Assembly: GCA_963969345.1 (NCBI GenBank)
Contig: OZ017769.1
Coordinates: 8,869,725 to 8,933,724, forward strand
Direction of reading: 5' to 3'
DNA: 64,000 nt
Source: Turbatrix aceti
Lineage: Eukaryota; Nematoda; Chromadorea; Rhabditida; Panagrolaimidae
A program made the position numbers and the translations under genes. A model generated the notes under the pieces. That model did no database searches and was not told where the DNA came from. It saw nothing but the letters and a program-made list of their open reading frames with translations. Of the stretch, positions 33,098-44,919 are shown one piece after another (position 1 is the stretch's first letter; every line of letters begins with the position of its first letter).

Positions 33098-35112
33098 TCA
33101 ATCACGTCCAACCATGAGTGTTTGGAGTATTCTCGAGAGCACGTGCGGGTTGAGCCTCGTCTCTGCATCCGCCTCGCGGCCCTCTTTGCCACTGAAGACA
33201 ACCTCTCCATCGGGTCCCACATCGTCGTAGAGATTATACGGTCCATCAACGAGGGCCAGGTTGACCCGTCTGTTGACAAATCCCTCCATCTCGACATTGA
33301 TCGCGATCGTATTCAACTGGCCAACTGCGAAGAAGAATTTCTTTCCATCGCTCAGGATGAGCTGGGAGACGAGGGGGCCTTCGATGTCGTTGTACTGCGT
33401 GTTGCCATTGCAGTGGGCCTGGGCGTTGAGCCAGGTGAAGAGACTGGAGACCGCGGTCGCGGTCAGGGCCTCTTTGGTGACTGCTTCGTACTCGGTAGTG
33501 CCTTCTTCTAGGCCCCAGTGCGCGAGACGTTCTTCGATTCCCTCGATCGACTTTATCGCGACGTGTCCGTGCTTGAACGGATCCTGTTTTTCCGGTTCGT
33601 AGCCCGGACACTGCCAGAGGGGTTGCCCGTCCGGCCAGAGGTTATAGACCCTCGGACTGAAGAGCACGTCTTCTTTGACGTCAATTTGTGAATCGAAAAT
33701 CGCAGCTTCAGAAATATGAGCGTCCTTGAAAGCCGCGACGACCGGCAGAGGCTTCTTCGAGCGAATCTGACTCGTCAGGCGATCCCGCATGACAAAAGCA
33801 AGCTCGCCGAGTTTGCGTCTGTCGTCTCCGACGAACTTCGGCTTCGTCTTTCGGACCGTGTCAACCTCAGCTTTGACGTCCCAGACGTCCTTTTTCTCGT
33901 ACATGTGCCCGAATCCGCCTCTGACCCAGAAACTCTCGCATCGAGGATTTGTCGACTGTCTGAAGTGGTTGAACGAGTAGTTGTGCGCGATGCTGAGTTG
34001 CGCGTCGTCCATGACCGCGAGGAGAAAAGCATCGACGGCCCGCTTCCGTTCGTCCTCGTCGAGAGGTCCCGCGCTCTGGATACGGTCGTTCATGATGCTC
34101 AGACTCTCGCAGACCCGACCTTCGAATTTCTTGGTCGGTGGGACGAGGGATGCGTAGTAATGGTCCATGACCGCTCGATCGGATGTTACGCGGGTCTTCG
34201 TGATGTACTGGTAGAAGGCCAGTGAGTCAAAGTACGTCGGAAGCGGTGGAATGGCCCAGGCCTTGCGCGGGGAAGTGAGAGTGGGGTGCCATGCACGATG
34301 CCACCTCTTTTCAAATCGAGTCCATGGTCGCTCGTAGGGGTTGACAAAGTCAATGCGTTCAGCCGGGGTTGCAAGACCGCGGACGTAGTCGCCGATGCGG
34401 TAGTAATCATCGAGACGTGCGCCGAAGCCTGTTGCGTCGCCTTCGTTCTGAAAAAAAAACAAAAAAAAACATGAAAAATCAAAGCAAAAATAAAAAAAAA
34501 ACTGGTCCCAAAGCGAAAAAAAAATTCGAAAGCGTTTTTTGAAAAATAGCTCAAATGGTTCAAAAGTTACGTTTTTCTCATAAATTTACAGTATATGTGT
34601 TACACGTTAATTGAAAAAGAAAAACGGAAAAAAAAGTTCTAGTTTTTGTTGAAAAATGCATGCGCAAAAGTAACGTTTCGCTTATGAATCTACAGTATAT
34701 ACCTACGTAAGTTATTTCATTTTACGATATTACTTATACGTTCGTTATAAACCGTAAAAAATGTTATCTTTGGTGAACAAACTTTTTTGCGTTCCGAAAC
34801 GAAGAAAAACTATTTTTCAGCCGTTTTCTTTTTTTTTCCATCCCAAATACTCACAGGAAACTCCTCAAGGATCATGTTGAGTGGTTTGTGCGCAGGCCGT
34901 GTTGTCCGCGTGTAGGGTGCCCGAACAAAGCCAGCAGGCCGAGCATGAGGCTCAGCTGGAGGCGCTCGTTTGGGGCCTTCAGGCTCCGTTTTCGGCGTTT
35001 CAGCAGTCGAAGACTCGGCGGTGGCGGCGGTGTTCGTGCTGCTGGACGCGAGCCTTCGGCCGTGCCTGGTAAACACGACCAGGGCCTTTCCCGATGCTCT
35101 CGCGAGAGCCAT
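33098..35112 (-). CDS. mrps-30: mitochondrial ribosomal protein mL65 (MRPS30/PDCD9)
   Basis: Two exons, 35112-34855 and 34447-33098, give 535 residues. The N-terminus is basic and Ser/Ala-rich (MALARASGKALVVFTRHGRR), as expected for mitochondrial import. Exon 2 matches the MRPS30 family: a FWVRGGFGH block, WP.GQPLWQCPGY, SLFTWLNAQAHCNGNTQYNDIEGPLVSQLI..DGKKFFF..GQLNT, and a C-terminal ..LLQ.L-type helix (HVLSRILQTLMVG). mL65 is a metazoan-specific protein of the large mitoribosomal subunit and was earlier named S30. An acceptor TTTTTTTAG lies one base before ATG, so the message is probably trans-spliced. USP48 lies 285 bp upstream in the same orientation, consistent with an operon. Confidence 0.88.
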
Positions 35113-35234
35113 CCTAAAAAAATTAAAATTCTTACATAAATTCACTATTTTTTCGTATTTTAGGTATTTCAGGCACAATCAAGCCTTTTTTTCGTACCAA
35201 GACCACCTCCACCACAACAATACACAATTAGTTC

Positions 35235-35240
35235 TTTATT
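35235..35240 (-). terminator. poly(A) signal of USP48
   Basis: AATAAA on the minus strand lies 157 bp after the USP48 stop codon. The predicted cleavage site is then about 100 nt before the trans-splice acceptor of mL65, the usual intercistronic spacing of nematode operons. Confidence 0.55.
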
Positions 35241-35396
35241 TCTGAAAACCATACAAAAATTAACACCTTGTTATACATACAACAATTCCTGCAAGAAAAA
35301 ATTATTACGTGCAGATTTTCGAGATCCCTATAGAGAATAGCTAAAAAAATACCCTTAAACGGGCACAGCTGACGGCCTTATATCCTTTCATTAAAT

Positions 35397-38300
35397 CTAG
35401 AAAGCCAACGCCGTGTCCTTAAAGCCTCGGTCCGCGTCACGGGCGAGATCTTCGTCGCGGGTCTGTACAATGAGTTTGAGCGGTCGATCTTCGTTGTTCG
35501 GCTCCACCCTCGACTCGCTGAGGGTCTGATCGTCCTCGAGCGCGTCGTCGCCGTTGTAGATGAGCTGGTCGTTCGGCGATACGCCGAGTCGCTTGTAGAC
35601 CATGACTTTGAGATCCTTGACTGTCGACGTCGAGGGAATGAAGAAGCTCAGCAGGTTGCGAGCTGCGATGCGTCGGGTCGACATCGAGCGCCAGGATGCC
35701 TTCGAACCGTCTCCTTCTTCCTCCTTCTGAAAATTGCGATTCATGGGTGACGAGATTCGTATGAAAGAAATGCAACTCACCACTTGGATGAAGACATCCG
35801 CGCCGTTGCCGTACTCGAAGCGCTTCTTCTCCTCCTGGGCGACGTAGTTGAAGTAGCAGTCCATGCATACGTTGCCGTTCGAGGAGGATGCTAAAATTTA
35901 AAGTTGAACATTTTACAAAATTATTAATTATTAGGCAAAAAATGCAAAACACGAAAAATAACAGAAATACCGTAATCCTATGAAAAAAAATACAGTTCAC
36001 CTCACTCAGTTTACGTTTTCAGACTTGTGGAACAAAATTGTGACAAAATAAAAAAAAATTCTGTGTTCGTCCACAAAAAATCGAAATGTACGCTTATTTT
36101 GTTAAAAAATACCAAAAATTTTGTTTTTATTTCCGTACAAAAAAAATAAAAAGACGCAAAAAAAAGAAACATTATAAAACTACAGAAATCATGCGCAAAA
36201 TATTTATCTCGGTTACTCAACTTTACGTTTTTCGACCCAGTTAACCAAAATTTTGTTAAAATGAAAAATAAACTGTTTTGTATTTGTTCAAAAATCAAAA
36301 AATATTTGTTTTTTTTTCGTTTTTCCAAAAAATTGGTCTAAAATTTTCTTTAATTCCCCATCAAAAAATATTACTTTCCCGTTTCCCAAAACTCACTCGA
36401 ATGCCCTACAGGAATCTCCCTGGCCTTGGAAAAGTACTGAGCATAGGCGTTGTTGATCGTCCTCCACTCCGACGACGTAATCAGCACCGTCGGAGCGCCC
36501 GGGGTGGCGTCCGGGATGTGGTATGGCTTGTCGTGGGGACAGATGAGACACGCCTGGCAGAGAGCCGGCACTTCCACGCACGCGGAGCGCGATCTCGCGG
36601 CCTGTCGGAATGCGTCGACGAATTTCGCGCAGATCACGTGCGTGTACACCCTTCCGACTTCTTCCGTCTTGACGCGTCGCTTTTCGATGAGTTTCATGAC
36701 CGGCAATATTACGTTGGCAATTTGGTTTACGATTTCTCGATTTTGTTGTTGGTATGCCTGTTCTTGGTTTTTGACTTCCGCGCATTCCGAGCACTCGGAC
36801 GTGTTTCCGGAGTGGGTGTAATGGAGGGGGAAAAACTCACAGATCGTCCGTTCCCATTCGTCTTTTGTCATGAAAAGCAGCTTCGATCCAGCTTTGAGAT
36901 TTTCGTGATAACACGTCACGTCGTGGTTAAAAACCACCGGATTCGCAGAAATCGGGGTAACCGAGTTTTCGTGGGATCTTCCATTTTGTCGGGTGGATTT
37001 CTTCTTTTTCGGCGACCCAATCGCCCGGTAGGTTTTTTTCTTGGGCTTTGGCGTTTCTCGTCCATTCCAGTCGGGATCGTCGTCTTCTTCGTCGGATTCG
37101 GGTTCTTCTTCTTCGTCGGACGTCGGAGTATGGGACCTCGAAGACGATTCTTCCCGCATCGTCTGACTATGATGGTGATGACGAACCAGGTCCGAGTGAT
37201 TCGTCGCGTGACCATTGACAAATCCATTCAGGCCTTTTGGTTTCCGCCGATCAAGCGCGACTTCCGCTGACGTCGACGATCGAACGTGGCTGATGAGTTT
37301 CATCTTTAGCGGAGACGCAGGATCCGTTTGAACTTTGTAAATGATGTTTCCCGAATCGCCGCTGCCCGCAGAGTCGTTTTCAGAGACTGTGTGCTCGTTT
37401 TGGCGTCGCTTTCGGCCCTTTGGGGGACTGAGAGTTGGTTTCGTCTAAAAAAAAAGAAAAAAAGCGTTGACAAACAATTTTTTTGGGAGGGACAAAAAAA
37501 CTCACTTCGGGAAAAGACGTGGCAATGGACAGAAAACTGGAGCACTTGTGCTGCTGGGCCACGTTGTATTCGTGCTGCTGCATGGCGAGTTTTTTGAAGG
37601 CCATGAGCTGCTTTTTTGAGGCCAGGAACATGCTCGGTCGGTCGCAGAATCCGGGAATTACGGCTCTGAAAAAAAACGGAAAAAAAATATATACAAAAAT
37701 TTTGCAGTTAAAAAAACAATCAAATGTGAAAATTTTTGACCAATTTCGTGAATAAACAAAAAATTTTGGTAATTTTTTTGGAAAACCGAAAAAAACGTAT
37801 TTGGATTTTTTTACCGAACAATTGTCAAAAATATTTTTTTCGTTTCGAGCAAAATTTATGCAAAACAGGTGAAAATGTAAAAATTGGGTAATCTAGGTTT
37901 TTTGCGTAGAGTTACGGTATTTACACAACTTTTTGTGGTGAAAAATAAACCATTTTTACCAAAATTTGGGGCCTAACTCGTTCACACATTTTTTAAAATT
38001 TAAAAACGCCGAAAACAACTTTTTTTTGTCGGTAAAATTAAAATCAAAAAAATCCCAATTTTATTTCAAAAAAAAGTAAAAATACATAATTGCTCAGCTT
38101 TCACCACAAAAAGTTGTGAAAATACCGTAATCCTACGCCAAACAAAAACCTAGATTACCCAATTTTAGTAATTTAAAATTGCCCTCCCTTCCTCTGCCAC
38201 TCACCTATCCGGATCATTGATAATTTCATGAATCCTCGGTTCCATCTCGTCCAATTCCTGCGAGAACTGCGCTTCCTTCTTCAGCGCATGCGCACACTCA

Positions 38301-41277
38301 GCGCAGAGATCCGTCGCAGTCGGCAGCGCTCCCTCCTCAAAGCTGACCTGTCCATCGATCTTGCTGATGGACTTTTTCATCGTCGAGAGCGAATAGTGGT
38401 GAAAGAGCGTGCCGAGACCCTGCTTCCTCACCGCCTTCAGATCGCCTCTCAGCACAGCCTGGAGGGGTACTTTGCCATGGATGCACAGCGGAACGTCGTA
38501 GACATCCGGTGGGAGGGGTCTGTAGAGCTCCGGGTACTCAGTCTCATCCGAGACCCCGGTATCGATGTCTGACTCGTCCGATGAATCCGCAATGAAGCAT
38601 CCAGAGCCTGTGGATGTCGCCGAGGATGTCGACATGTCAGAAGTCGCTTTGGATCGCCGACCTCGTCGGATTGGGGTTCGTTTTGGGGGAGAAGACGAAG
38701 TCGATGATCCGGAGTGGTTGAAAAGTTCGATTTCAGCGATCATTTCGGGGGTTAGGACGTCGATGTGTCCGTACTTGTCCTGGAGGTGTCTCGAGTTGTT
38801 GATCTTCACCGGCGAACAACTGTTCGTCGACGAAATAGACTGTTTTTTGTCCCGATTCTCGAGTCTCCGAAGTTTTTTCGCCCGGGCTGTTTCGTCGTCC
38901 AACGCGACCAAATTGTGCACCGATTCTACCGCTTTGTACTCCTTCGTGACCAAATCCACGATCATAGACGTCGGAATAAAAACCACCTCACTCGGCTTCT
39001 TCTTCGCCAGGTCGGGAGACGGTACTTTGAGTCCCGCGAGGAATTTTTCCATCGTCTGGAGCGAAGCGAGCCCCCGCTGGAACCAGTATCGTTCGCTGCG
39101 TTCCGAATTATTCCTCAGACGTTCACAGTTCGCGCGGAGTCGTTTTTCAATGGCCTGCGCCTTTGGCGGAGGCAGGAGCTCGGTTTTCTCAGTGTTTACA
39201 TCGTTGTCCCGCCGGTAGATGAGCAGGTAGCAGCCCCGCATGTCGGCAGTCACCTTCGTCGCGTCTCCGACGTGATCGACGCCGAGGGGCTTGACAGCCT
39301 TGACATTTGCGTCGTTGAAGTGAAACCACTGATCCCGTCGGTAGTCCTTGATGTAGTCATGATAGTGTCCGCTGGAAGCCGCGTTTCCATCGTGCACACA
39401 GACCGCGTAGAGGTGGTACTTGTGATGACCGCGCGCAGACTCGTTGAACGTGGATTCGGTCAGAACGCGGGGATACGAGATGGGCGTTCGGTCCTTGCGC
39501 TGGTCGAGGGTTGCACGCGAGATCTGGAACATGAGCATCGCAGGCATCGTCGTGAAGACCGTCTGCATCGAGACGCAGTCCGTTTCCTTGCAGTCTGGGC
39601 ACTGGTAGCCGTAGAGCATCTCAGGTGTCGTCAGGTGATCTATCATGCCTGCGAGCGTCGACGAGCCCGCAGCGTTCAGGTGAAGCTGGTGGTCCGAGTG
39701 GGGCTTGTCGTGGACCCGGCCGCACTTGCACGACAGTCTTTGGATCGTTCGAATCTGGAAAAAAACGTAATGACAAAAAATTTTTTTTTTTGATAACTTT
39801 TCAAAAAAAAATTTAATTTTGATTTTTTTCAATTTTTAAAAGGTTGATTTTTTTGTTTTTTTTAAATAAAAAATTTTTCTATTTTTTTAAATTTAAAATT
39901 ATAAATTATTGTTGTTCATTTTTCTAAAATAAAAAAAATGATCTTTTGTTGATTTTTTGTTGTCACATTTAAAAAAAAATCGAATTTTTTTATTAAAATT
40001 GATATAAAAAATTTTGAACATTGAAAAAATCAAAATTTACACTTTTCAAAAAAACCTACGATAAATCTGTCATGAATTTTCTTAAAATCATTGTAACAGG
40101 GATGATCCTTCAAATTTTGATCCAGGAATCCAAAAAACAGGGTATTGAACTCGCTGACATCCTGCTGGACCATGTTATCGAGTTGCAGGGCATCCGCGAG
40201 TCTCACAGCATCCGCCGACTCGTAAGGACTCAGTTCGAGGGCAAAAAACACCGCCTGTAGACGTTCCATGATTTTTTGAACCTTGATTTCTTTACCAGTT
40301 TTGGGGTTGTTTACGCGATACCTCGGCACGGATTGGTAGTTGAAGACAAATTTTCGAAAATGGTTGCAATGAAACCAGATCTGAAGAAAAATACATTTTG
40401 CACGCAGTTCACAAAAAAAAGTCAAATAAAAACCAAAAAAAAACTCACCTGAAGAAAGCTGTTGAGGTAGCAGAGGTTGGCATTGTTGAACAGACCACAG
40501 GGAACATTCTCGACGTCGCGTTTCTTATCACACTTTTTATCGTCGCTTTTTACGGGTTTTTTGAATTTTTCAAACTTTTCGAGGCCTATTCGCTGGTAGC
40601 AGTAAGGATGACTGCAGCCGGCCGTTCTGAAATGGCAAAAAAATGAATAAAAGAACAGTTCAATGCCAAAAAAAAGAAAAAAACTGACCGATTCTTGGAA
40701 GCATGGTGTGTTCTGCCATCCGCACACGAATCAACGAGGTGGTAGATTTGCAGAAGGTTATTCTGCGTTAATTTGTTGGGATACAATTTCGCTTCATCGT
40801 AAATTGTGGGTTTAACGTTCTAAAAATGGGAATTTGAGGATTTTTGGGGTTGAAAATAAAAAATCTGAAATTTTGCTACCTTGCATTCTAACAAACAAAA
40901 AAAGCATCAGATTGGACAGAAAGCAAATCATAAAACACTAAAAATTGTGTTCAAAAAACCAAAAATTCTGTCGAAAGCCAAAAAACCCGATTTTTCATTG
41001 TTAACGTAAAAATAACGTAAAATAGAACAGAATACAGTATCCGAAATCAAGAAATAACACTTTTTCGAAAAAGTAACTAAACATGAGTGTTACGATCGTG
41101 TTTTAGACCGTCACAAAAGAAACGAAAAACCCAATCGTAAATCAAGCATTGTTACGATCAAAAAAAACCATCCCCAGAGAAGAAATAAATTATACGAGTA
41201 CAAAAAACCTAACAAATCAATGCTCTTACCTTCTTGGCCGTCGTAGGTCGCTTGGCCGATTGCTTTCGCGCAGACAT
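35397..41277 (-). CDS. usp-48: ubiquitin C-terminal hydrolase 48 (USP48)
   Basis: Nine exons close in frame (41277-41230, 40819-40689, 40626-40449, 40380-40060, 39754-38205, 37665-37506, 37444-36397, 35890-35781, 35726-35397) to about 1,291 residues. The Cys box is GLFNNANLCYLNSFLQ, and QQDVSEFNTLF follows. A zinc-binding C-x-C...C-x2-C pair (SCKCG, QCPDC) precedes the His box YHLYAVCVHDGNAASSGHYHDYI with DQWFHFND. DUSP-like segments lie in the large middle exons (ITSSEWRTINNAYAQYF). A C-terminal ubiquitin-like domain (STVKDLKVMVYKRLGVSPND) completes the USP48 layout. The enzyme removes ubiquitin from substrates, mostly in the nucleus. It is longer than the human protein (1,035 aa) because of acidic and Ser-rich inserts. 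It is divergent from swsn-3, with 715 bp between the starts. Confidence 0.9.
37880..38166. repeat. inverted repeat (~70-bp arms) inside a USP48 intron
   Basis: AAAATTGGGTAATCTAGGTT through CACAACTTTTTGTGGTGAAA at 37880-37948 is repeated inverted at 38095-38166 with small gaps. The arms surround about 145 bp of A/T-rich DNA. The structure is that of a small foldback or MITE. No clear target duplication was found. Confidence 0.65.
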
Positions 41278-41992
41278 AGCCCGGGTTTGTCTGGTTTCGA
41301 TGACAAGTCTACCCGTTGTCGAATCGAGCAGATAATAATTCCAAAAATTTTGCTACAAAAATCTACACTTTGCAGAATTGGACGTAATGTATAACAAAAC
41401 GTAAATCAAAGAAAATCTCGAAACGAAGAAGGAGAAAGAGCGTCAGCAACCACCACAAAACGACCCGTTGTCGTCGAGACAGCACCCAGAAGAAAGAACC
41501 CAGGGTCTTCTGACATGTCGATAGGGCGTGCGACGACACAACGGCGTTTACGCTCACCGGGGCAGAGGTGACGACCACCCGACAAAAGGCGCTCGAAAGG
41601 AAAAAAAGTCGATTGAAGACGCGAATCGACGGGACGAATGCGTTATTTTTTGGCTATCAAATTCTACAAAAAACTCTTTTTCCTAGATACGCCGGTTGAC
41701 GCGACGCGCGGCAACGCCGCATAGTGCAGGATTTAAAATTTTCCGTGCAAGAGCCTTGAATCGGTCTTTCCGCGGGTTTTGCAACGCGAATTGGTGTATG
41801 TGCGTGCGCACGCGTTGTCTGACTCTCTCTTGGATTTTTTGTAAATGGACACTCTCTTACACTTTTTTCGCTACTTGTCTACTTGCAGCTGCTCCGCTTT
41901 TTTTTGTCTTTCGTTTTCTTTCTCGCGCAGCGGTCATCCAGGTTTTATTTGACCGAGTTGTTCAAATTTAGACATTTCCAGGCGAAGCTAAG
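41278..41992. promoter_or_regulatory. shared divergent promoter region of USP48 and swsn-3
   Basis: This 715-bp stretch separates two divergent conserved genes. It holds no gene of its own. The swsn-3 side ends with an acceptor-like ACATTTCCAG 11 nt before ATG (cis 5' intron or spliced-leader site). No TATA box is evident on either side. Confidence 0.5.
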
Positions 41993-43482
41993 ATGCGTCC
42001 AGTCCGAGCTCCCGAACCACCCCTGAATCCTTACATGCGATACAGCCGCAAACTCTGGCACAAAGTTCGCCAGGAAAATCCCGAAAGACCGCTCTGGGAC
42101 ATTGCCAAGATCATCAGCAGCCTGTGGCGCGATGCTGCGGTCGACGAGAGACACGAGTACCAGCTACAGTACGAATCCGAGCGGGTTGAGTACGAAAAAG
42201 CTCTGAAAAACTACATGAATGCCATCCAGGCCCAGCAACAGCCCTCCGCGATGGCGCAGCAGATGAAGCAGCGCTCCTCAAAACAATCCGAGCGGACAAG
42301 TCGTCGCCAGGAGCCTACACCGGGGGTAGTCATCCAGCCGGTCATCGATGAGGACCCGTTTGAGGTCAATCCACGTCGCCTGGCCGCCATCAGGTTTGAA
42401 CGTAACCAGCGGCTGCTCCTCAACCTCTTTGACGGCCAGCAGATGAGCGACCCGAGGACTTTCTTTGGACCTCAGCGGATTGAAATGCATAAGAAGCAGT
42501 GCGATAATCTCGTAAACCATAAAGTGGGTTTTTTTGCAAGTTTTTGATTTTTTTTTCGATTTTTTTTTTGAAATTTTTGCTTTTTTACCTTTTTTGACTT
42601 TGTTGTCTTTTTATTGGTTTTTTTACTGCAATTTTTTTTGCGTTTTATGCCTTTTTTTGCAAGTTTCACACTTTTTTTTGGTTTTTATTAGTTTTTTTGC
42701 GTATTTCACAATTTTTTTATATTCGCTTTCTTTGTTTTGCGTTTTTAGGTATGTTTTACAATTTTTGACCTTACTTTTTTTGCATTTTAGTTTTTTTCAC
42801 GTTTTCTTTGTTTTTGCGATTTTAGGTATTTTTTTGTATTTTTATAATTTTTCCATCTTTGAACTTATTTTTTCACATTTTAGATTTTTTTCACATATTC
42901 TTTTTTTTTGCATTTTTAGGCCTCGTTTTTCACATTTTTTTAGTTTTTGACCATTTTTCTGCATTTCCCTTTCTTTTTTTCAGACCAAGATCATCGAAGA
43001 AATGGAACGATCACGAGAAGCGTTCGAGCGCCGCAAGCGAGCCATCCAGGAGGACGCTGCCAACTTCGAAGCCCAGATCAACGCTGTCTCCGAAAAGCGC
43101 CCCCGAGTCGATGAAGAGACGTACAAAAAGATGGTCGAGGACGCATCTGCCAAGCTGCTGGAGCAGTACACGGCCTATCAAAAGCGTCAGGATGTCCTGA
43201 AGGCACAGAAAGGTTTGTGCACTTTTTTTGGTTCATTTTGTATGAAAATGAAGATTTTCAGAAGCCGAACACCAGGACACGCCCATTCTGTACAGTCTGA
43301 CGGTTAACGCCTCGCCGCCAGCCACCGACGCTCCGGCTGGACCGCTTTCGTCGACGAGTGCGGCTCACAGCTCGGCAGGAACGACACCGGGCGCTGTTCC
43401 CCCACCGGCGACAGACGTCAAGCCGACTCCTCAGCCTGAAGCCGCTGCAGCAGCCCCGGCCCCCGCCTCTGCCACGGCATGA
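41993..43482 (+). CDS. swsn-3: SWI/SNF (BAF) complex HMG-box subunit, SMARCE1 homolog
   Basis: Three exons, 41993-42523, 42984-43212 and 43262-43482, give 326 residues in frame. The HMG box begins right at the N-terminus: PEPPLNPYMRYSRKLWHKV, IAKIISSLWRD, YESERVEYEKALKNYMNAI, closely following the SMARCE1/BAP111 pattern. A predicted coiled coil follows (IIEEMERSREAFERRKRAIQ and on through exon 2), as in SMARCE1, then an Ala/Pro-rich tail. The protein is a DNA-bending, architectural subunit of the chromatin remodeller. The N-terminal tail before the box is much shorter than in vertebrates (8 residues). The first intron is a 460-bp strongly T-rich strand with several degenerate GCATTTTTAG-like repeats. 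Confidence 0.92.
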
Positions 43483-43739
43483 CGAGTTTTGGCTTTTGTA
43501 TCTTTTGATCTGATCTGTACTGCGTTTGCAGTTTTTTTGTAACGACGTATTTGTATGGTTTTCCTTGTTTTGTACGTTTTTGTAAAGAAAATCGTGTTTT
43601 GAGATTTTTGTAGGGACAAGAGTTTTCGGGGACCGAATTCAACAATGGATTAAGAAAGATTAATGAAAAATGTAAAAAATATGTGAATTAATTTGAAAAC
43701 CAAAAATAAGGCAAATATTGAACGAATTTTTTCGTTTTT

Positions 43740-44075
43740 TCGTTGGTTTTATATAGTCTACGAAGATGGGATACCCCGGGGAATATTCCCGGGAATCCTC
43801 GGGGATTCCCCCAACTTCTGCCAAATTCCCCGCAAAGCCCAGATAAATTTAAGCAAAGTAAAAGGATGTGGTTATTTTTTTTGAAGTTTGTCCCTGGGGC
43901 TTCAAATCTTGCTTTTATGTGAAAGTTAGCTTGCGATTTTAACAATTGTAAAAAAATAGATCGTTTTTGGTGTGGTTTTTTTATTTTAGACCCCATTTTC
44001 GACGCATGGCTTTATTTGGATGCGGGGAATTTGAAAGGAGATTCCCGGGGAATTTCGCAACCCTGCAGTAGACTG
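43740..44075. mobile_element. element with GGGAATTCCCGG-type interior, family A
   Basis: It carries blocks of GGGGAATATTCCCGGGAATCC and TTCCCCGGGAATCTCC at both ends in inverted relation. The right end ...TTTCGCAACCCTG matches the CAGGGT(T/G)GCGAA end seen at 48348, so the two are relatives. GTCTAC at 43755 and GTAGAC at 44070 may be the outermost inverted bases. Confidence 0.5.
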
Positions 44076-44308
44076 TTTTCTACACCCTCGAAAACCCAAA
44101 AAAATGAGATCTCATCTGTCGACAGATCGATGCATGAAAAAAAAAGTTGAAAGTGAAAAACCGATATATCCGTTATAATCCGGGATCAAAAAAGGTAGTC
44201 GTCAACATTTTTCTACATTTTTGTACTTTATGTACAATTACAAAAAGTTGATTGAACATCAAAAATGCAGAAAAAAAGCCCTCAATGAAAGGTTTTAAGT
44301 TGGAACAG

Positions 44309-44776
44309 GGGGCAGCGTGCTTCCCGTTGTTGTGCAGAGCACGCCAGGGATCACTGCTGAGGCTGTTGGACTTCATCAGCGGATGGCGCCCGAGGGTGGC
44401 TCAGGTAAACCCATCTTGTTGAGGGAAGCGGTCGACGACGCAGCGGTCGGCGGCTTGCTCTGGTGACCGCCAATGCGTCGGATGAGCTGGCTCAGGCGCC
44501 CCGAACCCTTATGCGCGGGTGGGAGCTGATGACTCGCGATCGAGACGTTGTCGACTTCCGAACACCGCGAGAATCGGCGATGGTCGTCAATATTGCTTCC
44601 ACCACCGATGTTGTCGTAGAACCCATCGTCGTCTTCATCGTCGACGCGGGAGGAGATGGATTGCCGTCCGGTGAAGGAGCTCCTTCGCTGGGCTGGATTC
44701 AGCGGTGGAGGGAAAAGCGTTGTTTGCGTTAGAACTTTGGCCGAATAGTCTTCACGTCAGTCTGACCAATAGACCA
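44309..44776 (-). pseudogene. displaced copy of the last exon of the large orphan gene
   Basis: 44310-44714 is a nearly exact copy of 4699-5105, the coding part of the final exon of the large gene at 4639-16867. I count only two differences: one missing base (GGCTGCCC to GGCGCCC), which shifts the frame, and one T-to-C change. The next 50 bases jump to a match with 5494-5545, so about 390 bp carrying the splice acceptor are missing from the copy. It has no start or acceptor and cannot make the protein. The few differences imply a very recent event. Confidence 0.85.
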
Positions 44777-44919
44777 TATTTATTATATTAGCTGCGATCT
44801 GTGGTATACGTTGTACGACAACGATAAAACAAGGCAACTGCTTTCTATACAAATTTACTTTTCATGGGCTCATGGAATAAACGACACAACGGAAATAAAC
44901 GGAAAATAACTCAACGATC

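Noticed and set aside
38765..39793. 342-codon plus-strand frame opposite USP48
   Set aside because: Shadow of the largest USP48 exon, which carries the recognisable His box on the minus strand.
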